A DNA stretch of 64,000 bases from Nemophila menziesii (taxonomy: Eukaryota > Streptophyta > Magnoliopsida > Boraginales > Hydrophyllaceae): positions 6,270,915 to 6,334,914 of the forward strand of contig JARWIR010000038.1 of NCBI GenBank assembly GCA_029959085.1. Direction: 5' to 3'. This document shows positions 43,861-56,700 of this stretch, piece after piece (the stretch's first letter is position 1; every line of letters starts with the position of its first letter). Below the pieces are notes generated by a model. It was not told the DNA's origin and did no database searches. It worked only from the letters and a program-made list of their open reading frames with translations. The translations under genes were made by a program, and so were the position numbers.

Positions 43861-44689
43861 TAACAGTTGCCAACACAATGCCTATATATTATTCAAATTT
43901 CATAATAGCCCTGAAACTAAAATGATTAAACATTAGCACTTATTTGAATAAAATAAACACACCACACACAACTATAACACTACACAATAATTTGAAATTA
44001 CAAGAAATTTAGAGTTGAAATCAAAATTTTAATTTCTAAAAAAATAAAATGAAAATAGTTAGGATTGAAAATGTATGTTGATTGTTGGAGATTAACCTTG
44101 ATTTAAAATAGATAATGCAAACAAAATGAAATCAAGGGTAAATAGGTGTTAGTTTTAGTTTTTGAGAAAAAGAATTATTAATCTATGACATAAGTAAAAA
44201 AAGAGATAGATTTGATACCTTGTTGATGATGTAAAGGACTATTATGAAGAGGCCCTTTCTCTGCAGCTCGTTTTAATTTGTTTCCTTTATGTTGCTATGG
44301 CAGAAATGCAAGCGTTTGGTGGATTTTATTACAGTTTTAATTCATGACGAGATATGTCGTCGCCACTAAGAATTTTTCGTTGCCAATTATAGGGTCAAAA
44401 GTCAAGGGGGAAGGCAAACCGCCATAATTTTGGCTGTGAAAATTGATTTTTCTCACTCGTGACTAAATTTTCATTGTGGTTAAGGTTTTCCAATTTTAAA
44501 CTATAACATGGGACGAAATATATCATTGCATTTGACATCCTTCTCTCACGACTTGTTCATCTATAAGAAATCATGTCGCTTGTTCGGGGGGCATCACGTA
44601 TATTGTACGTGGTAGTATTACTCTACCTCAGTCCTCGAACAACCACAGTTCCTTAAACCCATATCTTTCAAACCCTATCTCGTTTTCAT

Positions 44690-46060
44690 GTTATCATTGT
44701 TAATTTGCCCATCTAAAACAACTATAGTACCAAACAGACTATCACACCCATTCTCTCACAATGCATAACATCAATATTATGTTTCAACAAATTTTGAGAT
44801 CAATATGGTAACTGATAGAAAAACTATTTTCCTTCTTATTTGAAAAATCACGAGGACCTGTTAGCTTTGTGGTCTTTCCTTCAAATTCCTTGTGTTCACT
44901 GAGAAACACAACAAGCAACCCATCTAACTACGTCCGAATATTTTTGGGATGATGTTTCCTAGGATTCTTGTGCTTGGAATTCATGTACAAGGATACGTTC
45001 TTCTAAAACAGTGCTTACTAGGCAACCACTGTTTGTGATCAAAATAAGCTACACCTTAATTCATCCACAAGAACATCATAGAATCTATACATTCTGGGCA
45101 CGCTGAGTAACCTTGACCCGACCATCCTGAAGTGTATGATCTAGCAAAGTAATCATGAATCGTGAAAAATTAACAAACCTTCATTATAAATCGTTCCTTC
45201 ATATGAGCATCATATGTAAAGGTCCACGTACCCCACAATATTTCCAACTTATCTATAATAGGATGGAGAAATACACTCATATCTTTTCCAGATGAACGAG
45301 GACCGGGATTTAACAAACTGAGCAAAAAAGTAGATGTTTTCATACATAACCAATGTCACTAGTTGTTAACATGCTATATGAGTTATTATACATGTAATAA
45401 TGACAAAACTCATAAATGCCCAAACCAAGGCGTACATTATGTTGTACACTAGCAAACTCATGATTCATCTTGTTAGACATATTCCAACTAGTACCATCAA
45501 TTAGATGATATAACACATCTTCGTATGTACTCTTTTTCTGGTATGGTAAAAAATTATGTCTTTAGCGGTGTACCTCGAAGCGTACATGCTCTGCAATATT
45601 GGCGCAATAGAAAAATAACGTAATTTCTTATGTGGCACTTTCTTCCCTTCTTCGGATCCCATCTAGATTTACCACATACTGGACACTAATTTATGTTTTT
45701 CATTCTCTTTATAATACAAAACACAATCATACAAACACATAGAAATCGTGACGTATCCCACACCTAAACATTTCATCTTTTTGTTGCATTCCTCATACGT
45801 AGAAGGCAAAGTATGAACTCCTGGCAAAATAGGACATAAAAATTGAAAAAGTTCGGTAAATAAGGTGTTTGTCCACTTGTTTTTCACTTTAACGTGCATT
45901 AAATTAGCTATCAAATTCAATGAACTCATCGTAGTAGAACAGGGGTACAACCATGCCTCCATTTCCTTGAACAACGCGCCAAAACAACTGCACCTCCAGC
46001 TAGTAAGATTCTCGTTACCGGAATGACCCCCAACATCAAAGTGGATCTTAAATCATTATA
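44690..46060 (-). pseudogene. CACTA TNP2-type transposase remnant
   Basis: The open stretch 45974-45669 reads EAWLYPCSTTMSSLNLIANL, then NTLFTELFQFL and GVGYVTISMCLYDCVLYYKE, the pattern of TNP2 N-terminal domains (Transposase_21). Further downstream, with stops between, come SSGKDMSVFLHPIIDKLEIL, TFTYDAHMKE, FTIHDYFARSYTSGWSGQGY, ACPEC and WLPSKHCFRRTYPC, then NLLKHNIDVMHCERM near 44750. Order and spacing fit one decayed transposase. It would cut the element ends. It is non-functional here. Confidence 0.8.
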
Positions 46061-46809
46061 CACATTCAACGTTTCATCATCTACAATTGGGTTATTCACG
46101 GTATTTTTTCACCGTATTTCGTCGAACCTCGTAAATTGATAAAGAAACAAAATCTGAAAAGATATGCTCTAACATCGTCAATATGAAATTTTTGATTGTT
46201 GAAACAACGATTACACGTATAAAAAACGCAACTCGTACTATCTCTGTGTTTTTTTTTTCAAAATTAATAATTTCACTCACACCCGCGACAAATATTCGTT
46301 CGTAAAAATTATTTGGTTTATTTCAACTATTCTCAATAACCGGACCCATCGTCTAAATTGAGAAAAACATATAATTATAACCAAAAAAAATTTAAAAAAA
46401 CTATTTTAAAAAGAAAAATTATATCATAAATGTATATTATAGTCCCAAAAAATCACAATAATACACATTTTATTCACATAATCAAAATATAGTTAAACAC
46501 GTACTTAATTTAAAAAAATTAGAATAAAGTTTGAATTATCAAAAATACCAATTTTTATCAATTTAATGGAGTTTTTTGTCAATATTGATGATTATTATTA
46601 TCTTTATTTTTTTCTCCCAATAAGACTGTCGCCAGAAAAATTATACTAGCAACTAAAAAACTCGTTGACAATAAATATAGGGAATAGGTGACAAATTCAG
46701 TCGTCGGCAACCTAATTTCGTTGCAAATTAGCCATCACTGGCGAGGACACGTATGTTGTCGTCAATGAAAGCGTCGCAAAAGGTAACACGTGTAGTAATA
46801 TTAATACAA

Positions 46810-47632
46810 TAACACGTATATAAGTTAATATTAAAGTATTATATATTTATAATTATGATATTTAAAATAATTTTGTTAGATAGATAAATAATAATTAACT
46901 AAAAGTTATGATAAATATACAGTACTACAAGCAAACTGAGTTGCACGCGAAATAAGTGAAAAGAGACGATTAAAAAAGATGGGCTAATTCGTTTTTTAAA
47001 AAAATAAAATATTTGAGTGTAGTCATATATAGGCCAGATCCGCCACTGGTGGTCCTTTTCTGATATCTATCTCTAACTGTTGTGTCTCCTTTTCATTTGT
47101 TTTGATTTTCTAACAACCAAATACTAATGATATCAACAATAATCTCAACCTACATTATCTCTCACTACTCACAAATTCACAATCCATTACTTCTTGATCT
47201 GACCAGCAGTTAAACAATGTTTCATATGACAAGACAAATTTCTAATATCAGAACCGTGTACATACTGCCATACATTACACTTAAATACAAAAGAATCGAA
47301 AAACATTATCGGGTGGGACTATTTAATGGACATTATTAACAGGTTTTACGTGAATGTTCAGAGAAGCTTTTATATTTATTTTTTATTCAATTGGAAACTC
47401 ACCTCCTTTGCTTTTTATTTTATATTTTGGACGGAGAAACCCACTTCCTTTGCAAAATTGCCTAATTCGAGAAACTACGGTATTACTTGACCAAAAGAAA
47501 GAAAACTACGGTATTATTCAATTTAAGAAAATAAACCATTTGGACAAAGAAATAATAAGTGTAATTGTGTTTTTTATAATTTTTGGTAGTTGATTCATTT
47601 TTTTAAATTCATAAATTGACACTTTACTATCC
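46810..47632. other. AT-rich spacer, no gene recognised
   Basis: No domain-bearing reading. The open stretch 47354-47593 is AT-rich with no recognisable protein. Confidence 0.5.
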
Positions 47633-47640
47633 CCGAGTCA

Positions 47641-48676
47641 CGGTGTGCATGGGCCCACAACCTGTGGGTTTTAGAAATGTTCAATCCGGGTACGTCTAGC
47701 AGCGGATTTATCTTTTTAAGACATGGCTTAACAGGTTTTGACAGATTTTAATCGACGGGCTTTTGACGAGTTCTTGGTTCGAGTTTTTGGTGGACCTTTA
47801 TTTAAACACTTTTTTATATCTACAAAATTGTTATTAATTAAATTTAGTTTTGCTCAAATGACTTTTTTATACTATATTATTATTCTTAAATTTTATAATG
47901 TCAAATCATGACACACAATACATATATTTTAGATATATTTATATAACATATTAGTGTTTAGAAGATATTAAAGAATAAATATTCATACTTATCGTAAACA
48001 AATTCATAATACTTTTATTTTTTTATTGTATCACTGAATAAACAATCAAATAGAAATAATATTATTATCATGTACAAGTCATATCAGTTAAAATTTGGTA
48101 AATTTATATCAATGGTAGTGGAACACTTATACAAAAAGTATTATTATTGACACTACTTTTAGTTATACAAATTTTTTTTGACAAAATTCAAGAAATTACT
48201 TTAAATAATCAAACAATAATATAAATAAGTTAAAGATTATGTAGTACACATAATATATATCATAAAAATGAATATATTTAACCATTGGGACTAGCTCAAT
48301 GGCCAGGACCTTGTCTCTCAACTAGGAGGTACAGGGTTCGAACCCCCTCAGCCTTGTTATTTCTTAAGTCCTTAAAGGGGGTACGCAAGAGGTGCAAGGT
48401 TCGAGCCTCCTCCTTGAACATGGGTAACCTAGTTACCATTAAATGGGAGTATGCATGAGGAGGCGTGTATATTTCTTATGGGAATAGTCGTGGTGCACGT
48501 AAGCTGGCCCGGGACTGGATCGTTCGGATTTTACCAACATGAAAGTCCGGTATGGGTTCGAACCCGCGAGTTTTTCTAAATAAGGGCTGGTATAGACACA
48601 AGACCCAAAGAAACTGACCATATAGGCCGGATTTTAATGTAACAAATGGTCAAAACAGGCCAGTTGCTCACCCCTA
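47641..48676. mobile_element. Probable old hAT element carrying a SINE
   Basis: The right end complement TAGGGGTGAGCAACTGGCC is a typical hAT end. The left end CGGTGTGCATGGGCCC is a poorer match. The flanks CCGAGTCA (47633-47640) and TCGAGACA (48677-48684) agree at 6 of 8 positions. The SINE at 48285 is inside. Confidence 0.45.
48285..48530 (+). mobile_element. tRNA-derived SINE
   Basis: The head has an RNA polymerase III box A, TAGCTCAATGG (48292-48302), and a box B, GGTTCGAACCC (48335-48345), at near tRNA spacing. The body includes GTGCACGTAAGCTGGCCCGG, a sequence type found in plant SINE tails. A second box B-like AGGTTCGAGCC occurs at about 48398 and a third, GGGTTCGAACCCGCG, at about 48554. 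No intact tRNA cloverleaf is formed, so it is not a tRNA gene. The 3' end and duplications are unclear. Confidence 0.7.
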
Positions 48677-48684
48677 TCGAGACA

Positions 48685-49992
48685 AACTTGATGAATTCAC
48701 CGTTGATGTTGTTGTATATTGATCATAATATGAGTTCAAGGAGACGTCCTTGATTTTACCAAGGGATAAGCTTTTAGACTCACCATAATTTTTTAGCCCG
48801 TAAGGGTGGTCCTAAAGAGAAAGGACGTGATGAATTCGCGAGACACATGCCGAGGTTGAGCTTTATTGCTCTTAATGATCTTAAAATTCGAGAGGGGCCA
48901 GCTAATGTGGCTTGAGGCTCTTAGAGATCACCTATGTGTAAGTAAAGGATGATGTTTGACGAATTTGTAACTACCAGCCGGGTAGAGTATATGTTGTGAG
49001 GGTCTCGATCGAAACCCGTCAAGTTCAAGAGTACGTTCACTTGACAGAAATTTGGTGGTTGCCTCACTTCACTACGTGTCAATTCAAATCGAAATATATT
49101 GCCACTTGAGTTCAATTCACCCATATGATGGTATTTATAAAAGCTTGTTCACCTTCTCTCCCAAAGACCCTAAGTGGGGGATTGTTGGAATTATTAAATA
49201 AAAGACAATTTATTTTACTATTCTTTCATGCTCTTAGGAGAAGTGGAAAAGGCTATGTGTGTACTAATAGTCTCACATTTAGAAATTAAAAAAAAAACAA
49301 TTGAAATGTAATATAAAAAGATTTTATTTTCTTGATGACAAATTAATGGATCTTTATCACTAGTTAATTGCTCATTATTTCAGCTGTTACGGGAGTTACC
49401 AAAGCTTGGTCAATATAACAGCTAGCTTTAATGAGTATTGAAGAGCATTTATGTGACCGTTTTTTGTCTTGTCATTTCCTCTATAAATAGTGACTCTATC
49501 ACTTGTATATTTTAGAGAAGAGGAAAAAGTAATTCTAGAGAGAATGAAAAAATAATTCTAGAGAAAATAGAAAAAATAATTCTAGGAAGAAAGAATATTA
49601 TTCTAGAGAGAAAGAAAATTGTTCTAGAGAGTATACAAAACTATTCTAGAAATTCAAAAAATGAAACACTCCCTTCTCAATGATTAGTCAAATCTTTTTG
49701 AAATAGAGATTAGAGTAAAAGAGAGATACGATTGTTGGAGATATTGGTATTTCAGGAATATCTTTTTCAACGCTACATGTTTTTGTGTATACGTATCTAG
49801 AATATTTTTTGAATATTTCCATGTAAGTTTTTTTCCATTTCTTGTAATAGTTGTTGTATTATGGTTTTTGGGATACCTTTATATTCAAATTTTTCATTGT
49901 ATTGTAATAGTTGTAGTATTACATTCTTTCGGAATATTTTTATATGAAAACAATTTTTACTTTATCAGTGACATTGTTAGTTTTTACCAACA
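48685..49992 (+). mobile_element. 3' end of an LTR retrotransposon with its LTR
   Basis: A polypurine tract AAGTGGGGGAT (49172-49182) directly precedes an LTR (49183-49992, 810 bp) that begins TGTTGGAATTATT and ends TTTTTACCAACA. It carries a CTATAAATAG promoter element at about 49482. The sequence upstream (48685-49171) appears non-coding, and the 5' part of the element is missing. Confidence 0.75.
49527..49655 (+). repeat. ~20-bp repeats of ATTCTAGAGAG in the LTR leader
   Basis: Seven copies of (A)TTCTAG(A/G)(G/A)A, spaced about 15-25 bp, lie just downstream of the LTR TATA box, in the region that would be transcribed. Confidence 0.85.
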
Positions 49993-50356
49993 GTATAAAC
50001 CATTTGTCCAGTAGTATACATTTTTTATAATTTTATATCAATTTAAAAATAAAATAAAAGATAAAAAATAAAAAAATTAATTGTTGAAGGCGAAACCAGA
50101 GATAAAGGATGTATTATGATTTTTGGGATACCTTTATATTCCAATTTTTCATTGTATAGTAATAGTTGTAGTATTACATTCGTTCGGAATATTTTTATAT
50201 GAAAACAATTTTTACTTTATCAGTGACATTGTTAGTTTTTACAAACGGTATAAACCCTTTGTCCAGTAGTATACATTTTTTATAATTTTATATCAATTTA
50301 AGAATAAAATAAAAAATAAAAAAATTATTGTTAAAGGCGAGATCAGAGATAAAGGA
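49856..50356. repeat. Two-copy tandem duplication (~250 bp) across the LTR end
   Basis: Copy 1 (49856-50110) and copy 2 (50111-50356) both run from GTATTATGRTTTTTGGGATA to AGAGATAAAGGA. They include the last ~137 bp of the LTR plus flanking DNA, so the duplication arose after insertion. Copy 2 reads ACAAACG where copy 1 has the LTR end ACCAACAG. Confidence 0.9.
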
Positions 50357-50518
50357 AAGAGAGAAAATATAAATAAAGATAAAAACATAATAATATAGAA
50401 TTAAATGGAAGGTAATATAGTTTTGCATTATTATTTATTATTTTATCATTAAATAAAAATATGAGTTACTTAGTGCTAATTAATGTCAAAATGAGTTATT
50501 TTTGGTGCTCAACCCTTT

Positions 50519-52262
50519 CAATAATCCTCTTAATTAGTTATTATCGTGTTAATGGTATAAGGACGAATTATATGATTCTCAGTAGAGGGGATTAAAAAGC
50601 ACTCTAATCCCCGCCCGGGTGATCTTAGCGCTAAACCTTACACGCCTAAAGTTTTCGGGTTGAATTGATTCCCTGAACCTATTGACTACCTAGCGGACAA
50701 AACCATCTGATTAAGTGCTCGGCGTTTATATATTATGTCCGAAAATCCTACCTACGTTAGGGTGTTAGCCGAAAAGTCTCAAACTACCTATATTTGAGCA
50801 GGATATAAATAGTCAACAAGCACAAATATAATAAACAATGGAATAATTAAATTAAATTTATTTCAATAAACACTATCCCAAATATCCAAGACATAAATAA
50901 TAATCAATATAGGATTCATACCCATTGCAAGTCTCAAGCATATAATGTTTGATGTGGCGCCATTTACTTGATGTGGTTCACCTATTGTTCCTCAGTAATA
51001 ATAACGGATTTTGTATCTGGTTTTCAATAAATAGACTAGTTTGCAAATAAAGTAAAGATTAAACTAAAGTGCAATTAAATAAAATGCTAAAAGACAGACT
51101 AGTTTACAAATAAAGTAAAGATTAAACTAAAGTGCAATTGAATAAAGTGCTAAAATCATGAGTAAAGTACTAAATGTAATGCTTGATCCTTGCGAGTAAT
51201 CCTTCTAATTAATTATTATCTTGTTAATGGTATAAGGGAGAATTATATTATTCTCATTAGTCAGGATTAAAAAGCACTCTAAGTCCCCTCCCGGGTGATC
51301 TTAGCGCTCAACCTTACACGCCTAAAGTTTTTGGGTGAATTAATTCCCTGACCCTATTGACTACCTAGCAGACAAAACCATCCGAGTAAGTGCTCTAGGC
51401 GTTTATATATAATGTCCGGAATTCGACCCCGTCCGAGGCATGAATAATAATCAATATAGGGTTCATACCCATTGCAAGTCTTAAGCATATAATGTTTAGC
51501 TCATACTAAATAAATGAAAACACAATGAAAATAATGCTAGAATCATGTTTAAAAGATAAAATGGACTCGAATTAACCTAAAATACATAATGGATATGTTG
51601 TGGAATGGTGGAGAAAAATTTGGGTGGAAAACCTTCTTCCTCCTTCTCCATGCGCTTAAGCTCTCCTCAGATGAAATAATATGATAAAAAAATAATTATA
51701 CTGAAGTATGGACCTCAAATAAGCTTATATACTTGGTCCAAAAACGTTTGGACCTAATGGGCTCACTTAAGTGGCTTAGAATTGGCCCAACCCGTTGTTG
51801 ACCATGTTGTCCAAGTTCGAGTCACGGTTGAAAACTGACATAACTTTCTTGTCTCAAATCCAAATTAAATTTCGTCACCTCTCACGCGACACTGTCTCCA
51901 AGATCTTTCCAAATAAAAAGGAATTAAGTCCATAGCTATGACCAATTAATTGTGGCGACTGTCTGGTAAATGCTATATCTTTCCAAAAGTGACTTCAAGC
52001 TCTTTTTACGTCTTGGCTTGGGTTTGTACTTCAGCTCTTGACTTCTCCTCATATTACTGGACCCTTGTGTCAACCATGTACCTACAATCTACACTTAACA
52101 CACAATTAAAGCACAAGAACACTATCAATAGAATAATATCCAAAAGAATGTAGAAAGGTAAGATATGGAAAATATTCAAGAAAAAATCTTCACTTTAGTC
52201 TCATTGACCCTCAAAAGGATGTCTCGTGAGTAGATTATTCTATCACGAAAAAGAAGACATCA
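50519..52262 (-). repeat. Rearranged gypsy LTR (same subfamily as 38279), internally duplicated
   Basis: The right end is the LTR start read on the minus strand (TGATGTCTTCTTTTTCGTG at 52262), with downstream matches to 38279-39850 such as GAGGTGACGAAATTTAATTT near 51890. The left end of the LTR is missing. A segment of about 300 bp occurs twice (about 50519-50955 and 51198-51500, both with CACTCTAA.CCCC.CCCGGGTGATC and GGCGTTTATATAT). Confidence 0.75.
51033..51157. repeat. 63-bp tandem duplication inside the LTR
   Basis: Copies start with AGACTAGTTTGCAAATAAAG at 51033 and the close variant at 51096. Confidence 0.9.
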
Positions 52263-52462
52263 GTGTTCCGTCTTTGTGGTTGCTATTGCGGATTTTCTAT
52301 CGCTTGTAGTTATTTGGTGGAGTTGTTTGAATGATCGACCGTCATAAAAAAATGATGATGTGTTTTGAATATGTAAATTTTTTTATTTTTACTTTACGCT
52401 TAGTTTGACTGTTAGAATCGATTTGACATTGATCAATAAAATCTCATATTACCAAAAAAAAC
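52263..52462 (+). mobile_element. Possible LINE 3' tail fragment
   Basis: GTTTGAATGATCGACC, then ATCAATAAAATCTCATATTA followed by CCAAAAAAAA, resembles the 3' end and short A-tail of plant L1-type LINEs. There is no coding portion. Confidence 0.3.
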
Positions 52463-52590
52463 TTATACACCTATATATATATTTTTAGCTTTCTCACGAA
52501 GCTTTCTTCTTCCTCCTTATAGAAATTTCACTTGGCTACTCCCCCTTTTCTGACTTACTATTAAAAACCCTTTCTAACTTAATTCATCCA

Positions 52591-52632
52591 AATTTATGTG
52601 GTTTAATGACACCCCATTAAACCACATAAATT
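52591..52632. repeat. Perfect 18-bp inverted repeat with 6-base loop
   Basis: AATTTATGTGGTTTAATG (52591-52608) is followed by ACACCC and its exact complement (52615-52632). No gene or terminator context explains it. It may be a small palindromic element or hairpin. Confidence 0.85.
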
Positions 52633-53794
52633 GGCTTTGCTTGTGTTATTTATCATCCTGTTGATCTTTTCTAGTTTTTTTAGTTAAGGGTTTCATTACT
52701 TTCTTACTTTAGTTCTGGTTTCTAGCATTAATTATTAGTTTTAGGCGTCATTGTTATAATAGTTGTCTTAACGAAACTGTATGGGAATCTCATAACACAT
52801 TTAGCTATGCGAGAGTGATGGCTCATTAAATGGCTTGCAACCCCTTCACTTTCCTTGCACGCTTTTAGATATCCCCAGTACCAACAAACACCTACGCTTA
52901 TAAACATACAAGAGGCAAACGATCAAATATTCAAACCTAAATATATTCGGTCACTTTTTAGTTATTTTGTTTTCTTTCCCTTCATTTACTATATGAGTAT
53001 GTTTCGTAAAACCTTTAACATATATGAACACATGATCAATTATATCAAAGCTATCCTAATGGTCATGTTACTAAAACCAATATGATGGCTTTGCATAAAT
53101 TTATATAGATTATAAGGATGTTCAAAATTCTATTTGTCATGGAAATAAAGAAAGGCACTCAAGTTTACAGGTTGCAGTTTGTTAGAGTTTCTAGACAAAT
53201 ATGATAGGTATAATGCATGGGGCTCTTACACATATTCTAATCGATGCCTGGCACTCGATCATTAAGGAATAAGAATATGTAATACAACACCAAGCCATGG
53301 ACCTGAGAACTACGTCTCTATGGGTTTAAATCTTGGGTGTTCCATTTCATACTATGATATAATATGGTTTTCCATGATTATTTGTTACCATGGTTTGATC
53401 AAGGAAACGAATTTTCCCAGGTTGGGTACTAAAACCATAGTTTTCACACTCGTATTTCAAGTAAAAAATAGAATAGACCTATCCCCGTTATATTTGATTT
53501 GTTTGTGAAATTGCAAGAAGACAAGCCTGAGTAAGTAGATTTTTGTTGACTGTTTTACTATCTTAACAACAAATAGCCTTAATGTTCCTATCACGGCTTA
53601 TCATAGATTTCGACCCGCTATGACACATCCAACCTATGAAGTGAGGCCATTTATTGATATGGTTGGTATAAGGATCTCCTTAAGAAACCTAATATCATTG
53701 ATAACCCAATAACATGTATTTATTGAATGAAAGCAGCTTGAGTATGTTTATTAGAAGGAACACAAGACAAAAGATCTAAAACTTTTACAGTGTA
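52633..53794. other. AT-rich spacer, no gene recognised
   Basis: Short open stretches (52855-53085, 53320-53508) have no domain. The sequence ends at the 5' LTR of the third copia element. Confidence 0.45.
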
Positions 53795-56700
53795 TGCTGA
53801 GTAATGTTTACTGGATACAACAAGTGCATGAACCTGCCCATCCAAATATCTCTTGTGAAAAGTAAGAATTATCTTAGAAATTAATGCACTAGACTCTTGG
53901 TAGGTGATATGTGTATCTATATTTAATATTAAGTTTATGTATTAGTAATTCATGTAAAGGGATTTAAATGGTCATCCACTAGTATAAATAATGGAGTAGT
54001 TTGCATCATTTGGAATCATTCACAAAACAAGAAACAACAAGTTAATAGTAAACTAAACTATTTTCTTATCTATCAATATATTATCTTATCCTTTTTATAC
54101 GCAATATTATCCAACACCCAATATAAAGAGGTATCAGAGTTCGGTTGCCAAATATTCATGGCAAACAACTCTTCATCAACACAATAAATTGGTATACCAA
54201 GTTTGTATGGTGATTATTTTGATTTTTGGAGTATCAAAATGAAGACAATATTTGTATTTCTGGGATTCGATTGAGAGTGGATATGAGCAGCCTGAGAATA
54301 CAATCTAAATGAAAATCAACTCAACATATTGCGATCAACAATAAAAATGATGGAACTTTAGTTTGTTACATTCAAGAAGAACTTTCAATCTCACTTTTCC
54401 AAAAATCACATTAGCAACAAGAGCAGAAGCCTGGGATATTCTAAATCAGGATATCAAGGAGATGAACATGTTAGATCCATCAAACTACTTACTCTTAGGA
54501 GAGAGTTTGAAAATACAAAAATAAAGAAAAATGAGAGTCTAGACGACTTCTCATATCGATTTACCGAAATAGATAATTAAATGAAAATGAATGGTGAAGC
54601 CCTGTCTAATAAAAGAATTATTAGAAAATTCTTATTAGCTTGCCAAAAAATATTAATTCAAAAATCATAGTCATTGAGGATACAAAGGATATATTTTTAA
54701 TGAGTGTCCTAGAGTTGATGAGCTCTTTAAAATCATTTGAGCAAATGTTGAAATGACACTTTAAAGATCCAATTGAAAGTACATTTCAAATCAAACTCAA
54801 TATTTCATGATAGGAAATCAAACAGTCAATATGGCAAAGGTGAAATTTCAAAAGGAGGAGGTAATGATCGTGGTCGTGGATATGGTAGAAGTTCAAGTTA
54901 AAATGAAAATCTGAAGGATAATATTTAGAATGCAAGATTTGTAAGAGAAAAAGTTATTTGGAAAAAGATTTTTGGTTTAAATGAAACCACAATACCATCA
55001 CTGCAAAAGGTTTGGGCATATCCGAAAAGATGGTTGATTCAAAATAAAGAAAAATACAAGTTTCATCAAAGAAAAAGAAGATGCAATCTCTTATACACTT
55101 GTCTAGAAAATACAAAAGTTGACGATATATGGTATTTGGGCATTGGCTGACATAGATACTATTGTAACTTCTCCTATAAGAATGGAAAATGGTGATGTAG
55201 TTCCTTCATATGGTAAAGAAACCATTGGAGTCTAAACTAAGACATGAATAAGGTTAATGGGAGATGTGATTTTTGTCCCCGCTCTAAAACATAATTTATT
55301 AAGTAATGGTCAAACGGTGGAGCATGGATATGGTCTTTACTTTGAAAATGGTGGTTGCACAATTCTTGACAAAGGACACAAGACGCCAATATTTGAGAAT
55401 CTGAAACAAGTCATTGCAATAGTAATCATGGAGAAAGAAACTTTGCATTTACTATGAACTATGTGGGTGACACTGGAATAAAGGTTGAGATTATTCATAA
55501 TTCATGGCTTTGGCACAAAATATTAGGCCATTTGAAATTCAATAATCTAAAGTTATTACTTCAAAAGAACATGGTTCAAGGGCTTCCAGAAATTTAAGAG
55601 AAATATGGGGCATGTGAAGCTTGCTCACTTGAAAAACACCATTGGCAATCATTTTCAAAACGAGTAACCCAAAGAGTAACTCAAGTACTCGAGCTTGTTC
55701 ACGCTAATGTTTGTGGACCGATGAGCATTTCATCTCATGGTAAAAATCGATACATTATTTATTGATGATTTCTCATGATTGACATGAATTTATTTTATGG
55801 AAGAAAAAATATGAAGTTTTCACAATATTTAAATTATTCAAAACGGTCATGGAAAAGAATATACTTTACGAGAATTTGATAAACTTTTTGAAGAAGAAAG
55901 GGTTGATAGACAACTTATTGTAACATATACTCCATAACAAAATGGATATTGTGAAAGGAAAAATCAAATGGTAGTGGAAGTGGCCAAATCAATGATTCAT
56001 GGAAAAGATTTGTCAAAAACGTATAGGGTGAAGCAGTTTATACACCAGTATATCTTCTGAATAGAAAATACTCCAAAATCAAACACCACTTGAAGTTTGG
56101 AATGCAAGAAAGCCATCAGTGAAGCATTTGAGAGTTTTTTTGGAGTATTTATGATGCTCAAGTATCCAAGGTGAAAAGACAAAAGTTTGATGAGTCAAGT
56201 GAAAAATATATCTCATTATATATAGTTCAAAGTCAAAAGTGTATTGATTTTATAATTTGAATTACTCAAAAATTTATAATTAGTCGAGATGTGATATTTG
56301 ATGAGAATGTTTCATGAGATTGGGAGGAAAAGAAGATTGAAAGAATAGAAATTTTCTCATTGGAAGACAATCAAGACTCGAGTGATTATATTAATTTCAC
56401 CGATACCATACCTGATTCTCTAGCATCCTTAACTAGTCTATCAAGCGATTATACAAGTTCAAGTACATATTCTTCAGAGTCAAGTCTAGTCTCAACTCCA
56501 AGAAAAATGCAAATTTTGAGCGACATTTATGCAATTTGCAATTTATATATGGTTAAATCAAATTCATTTGAGGAGGCGATGAAAGAAGAGACGGGGAGGA
56601 AAGCCATGAACGAGAAAATAAAAATGACTGAGAAAAACAAAATTTGAAATCTTGTCGTTCTACAAGTTAAATAACCGGTGGCACTGTGCAAAAGAACAAA

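Larger units (their letters stand above)
41860..46800 (-). mobile_element. Decayed CACTA (En/Spm) transposon
   Basis: Minus-strand sequence contains a TNP2-type transposase (about 46060-44690) and a downstream second-gene remnant of Transposase_24 type (about 42620-41880), the usual gene order. Subterminal repeats with GTCGCC/GTCGTCG motifs occur at 46620-46800 and again near 44340-44420. The right end reads TACTACACGTGTTACC on the minus strand, a decayed CACTA end. The left end is not identified. Many stops throughout. Confidence 0.7.

Noticed and set aside
48287..48358. A functional tRNA gene
   Set aside because: Box A and box B are present, but the acceptor arms do not pair properly and SINE-type sequence follows.
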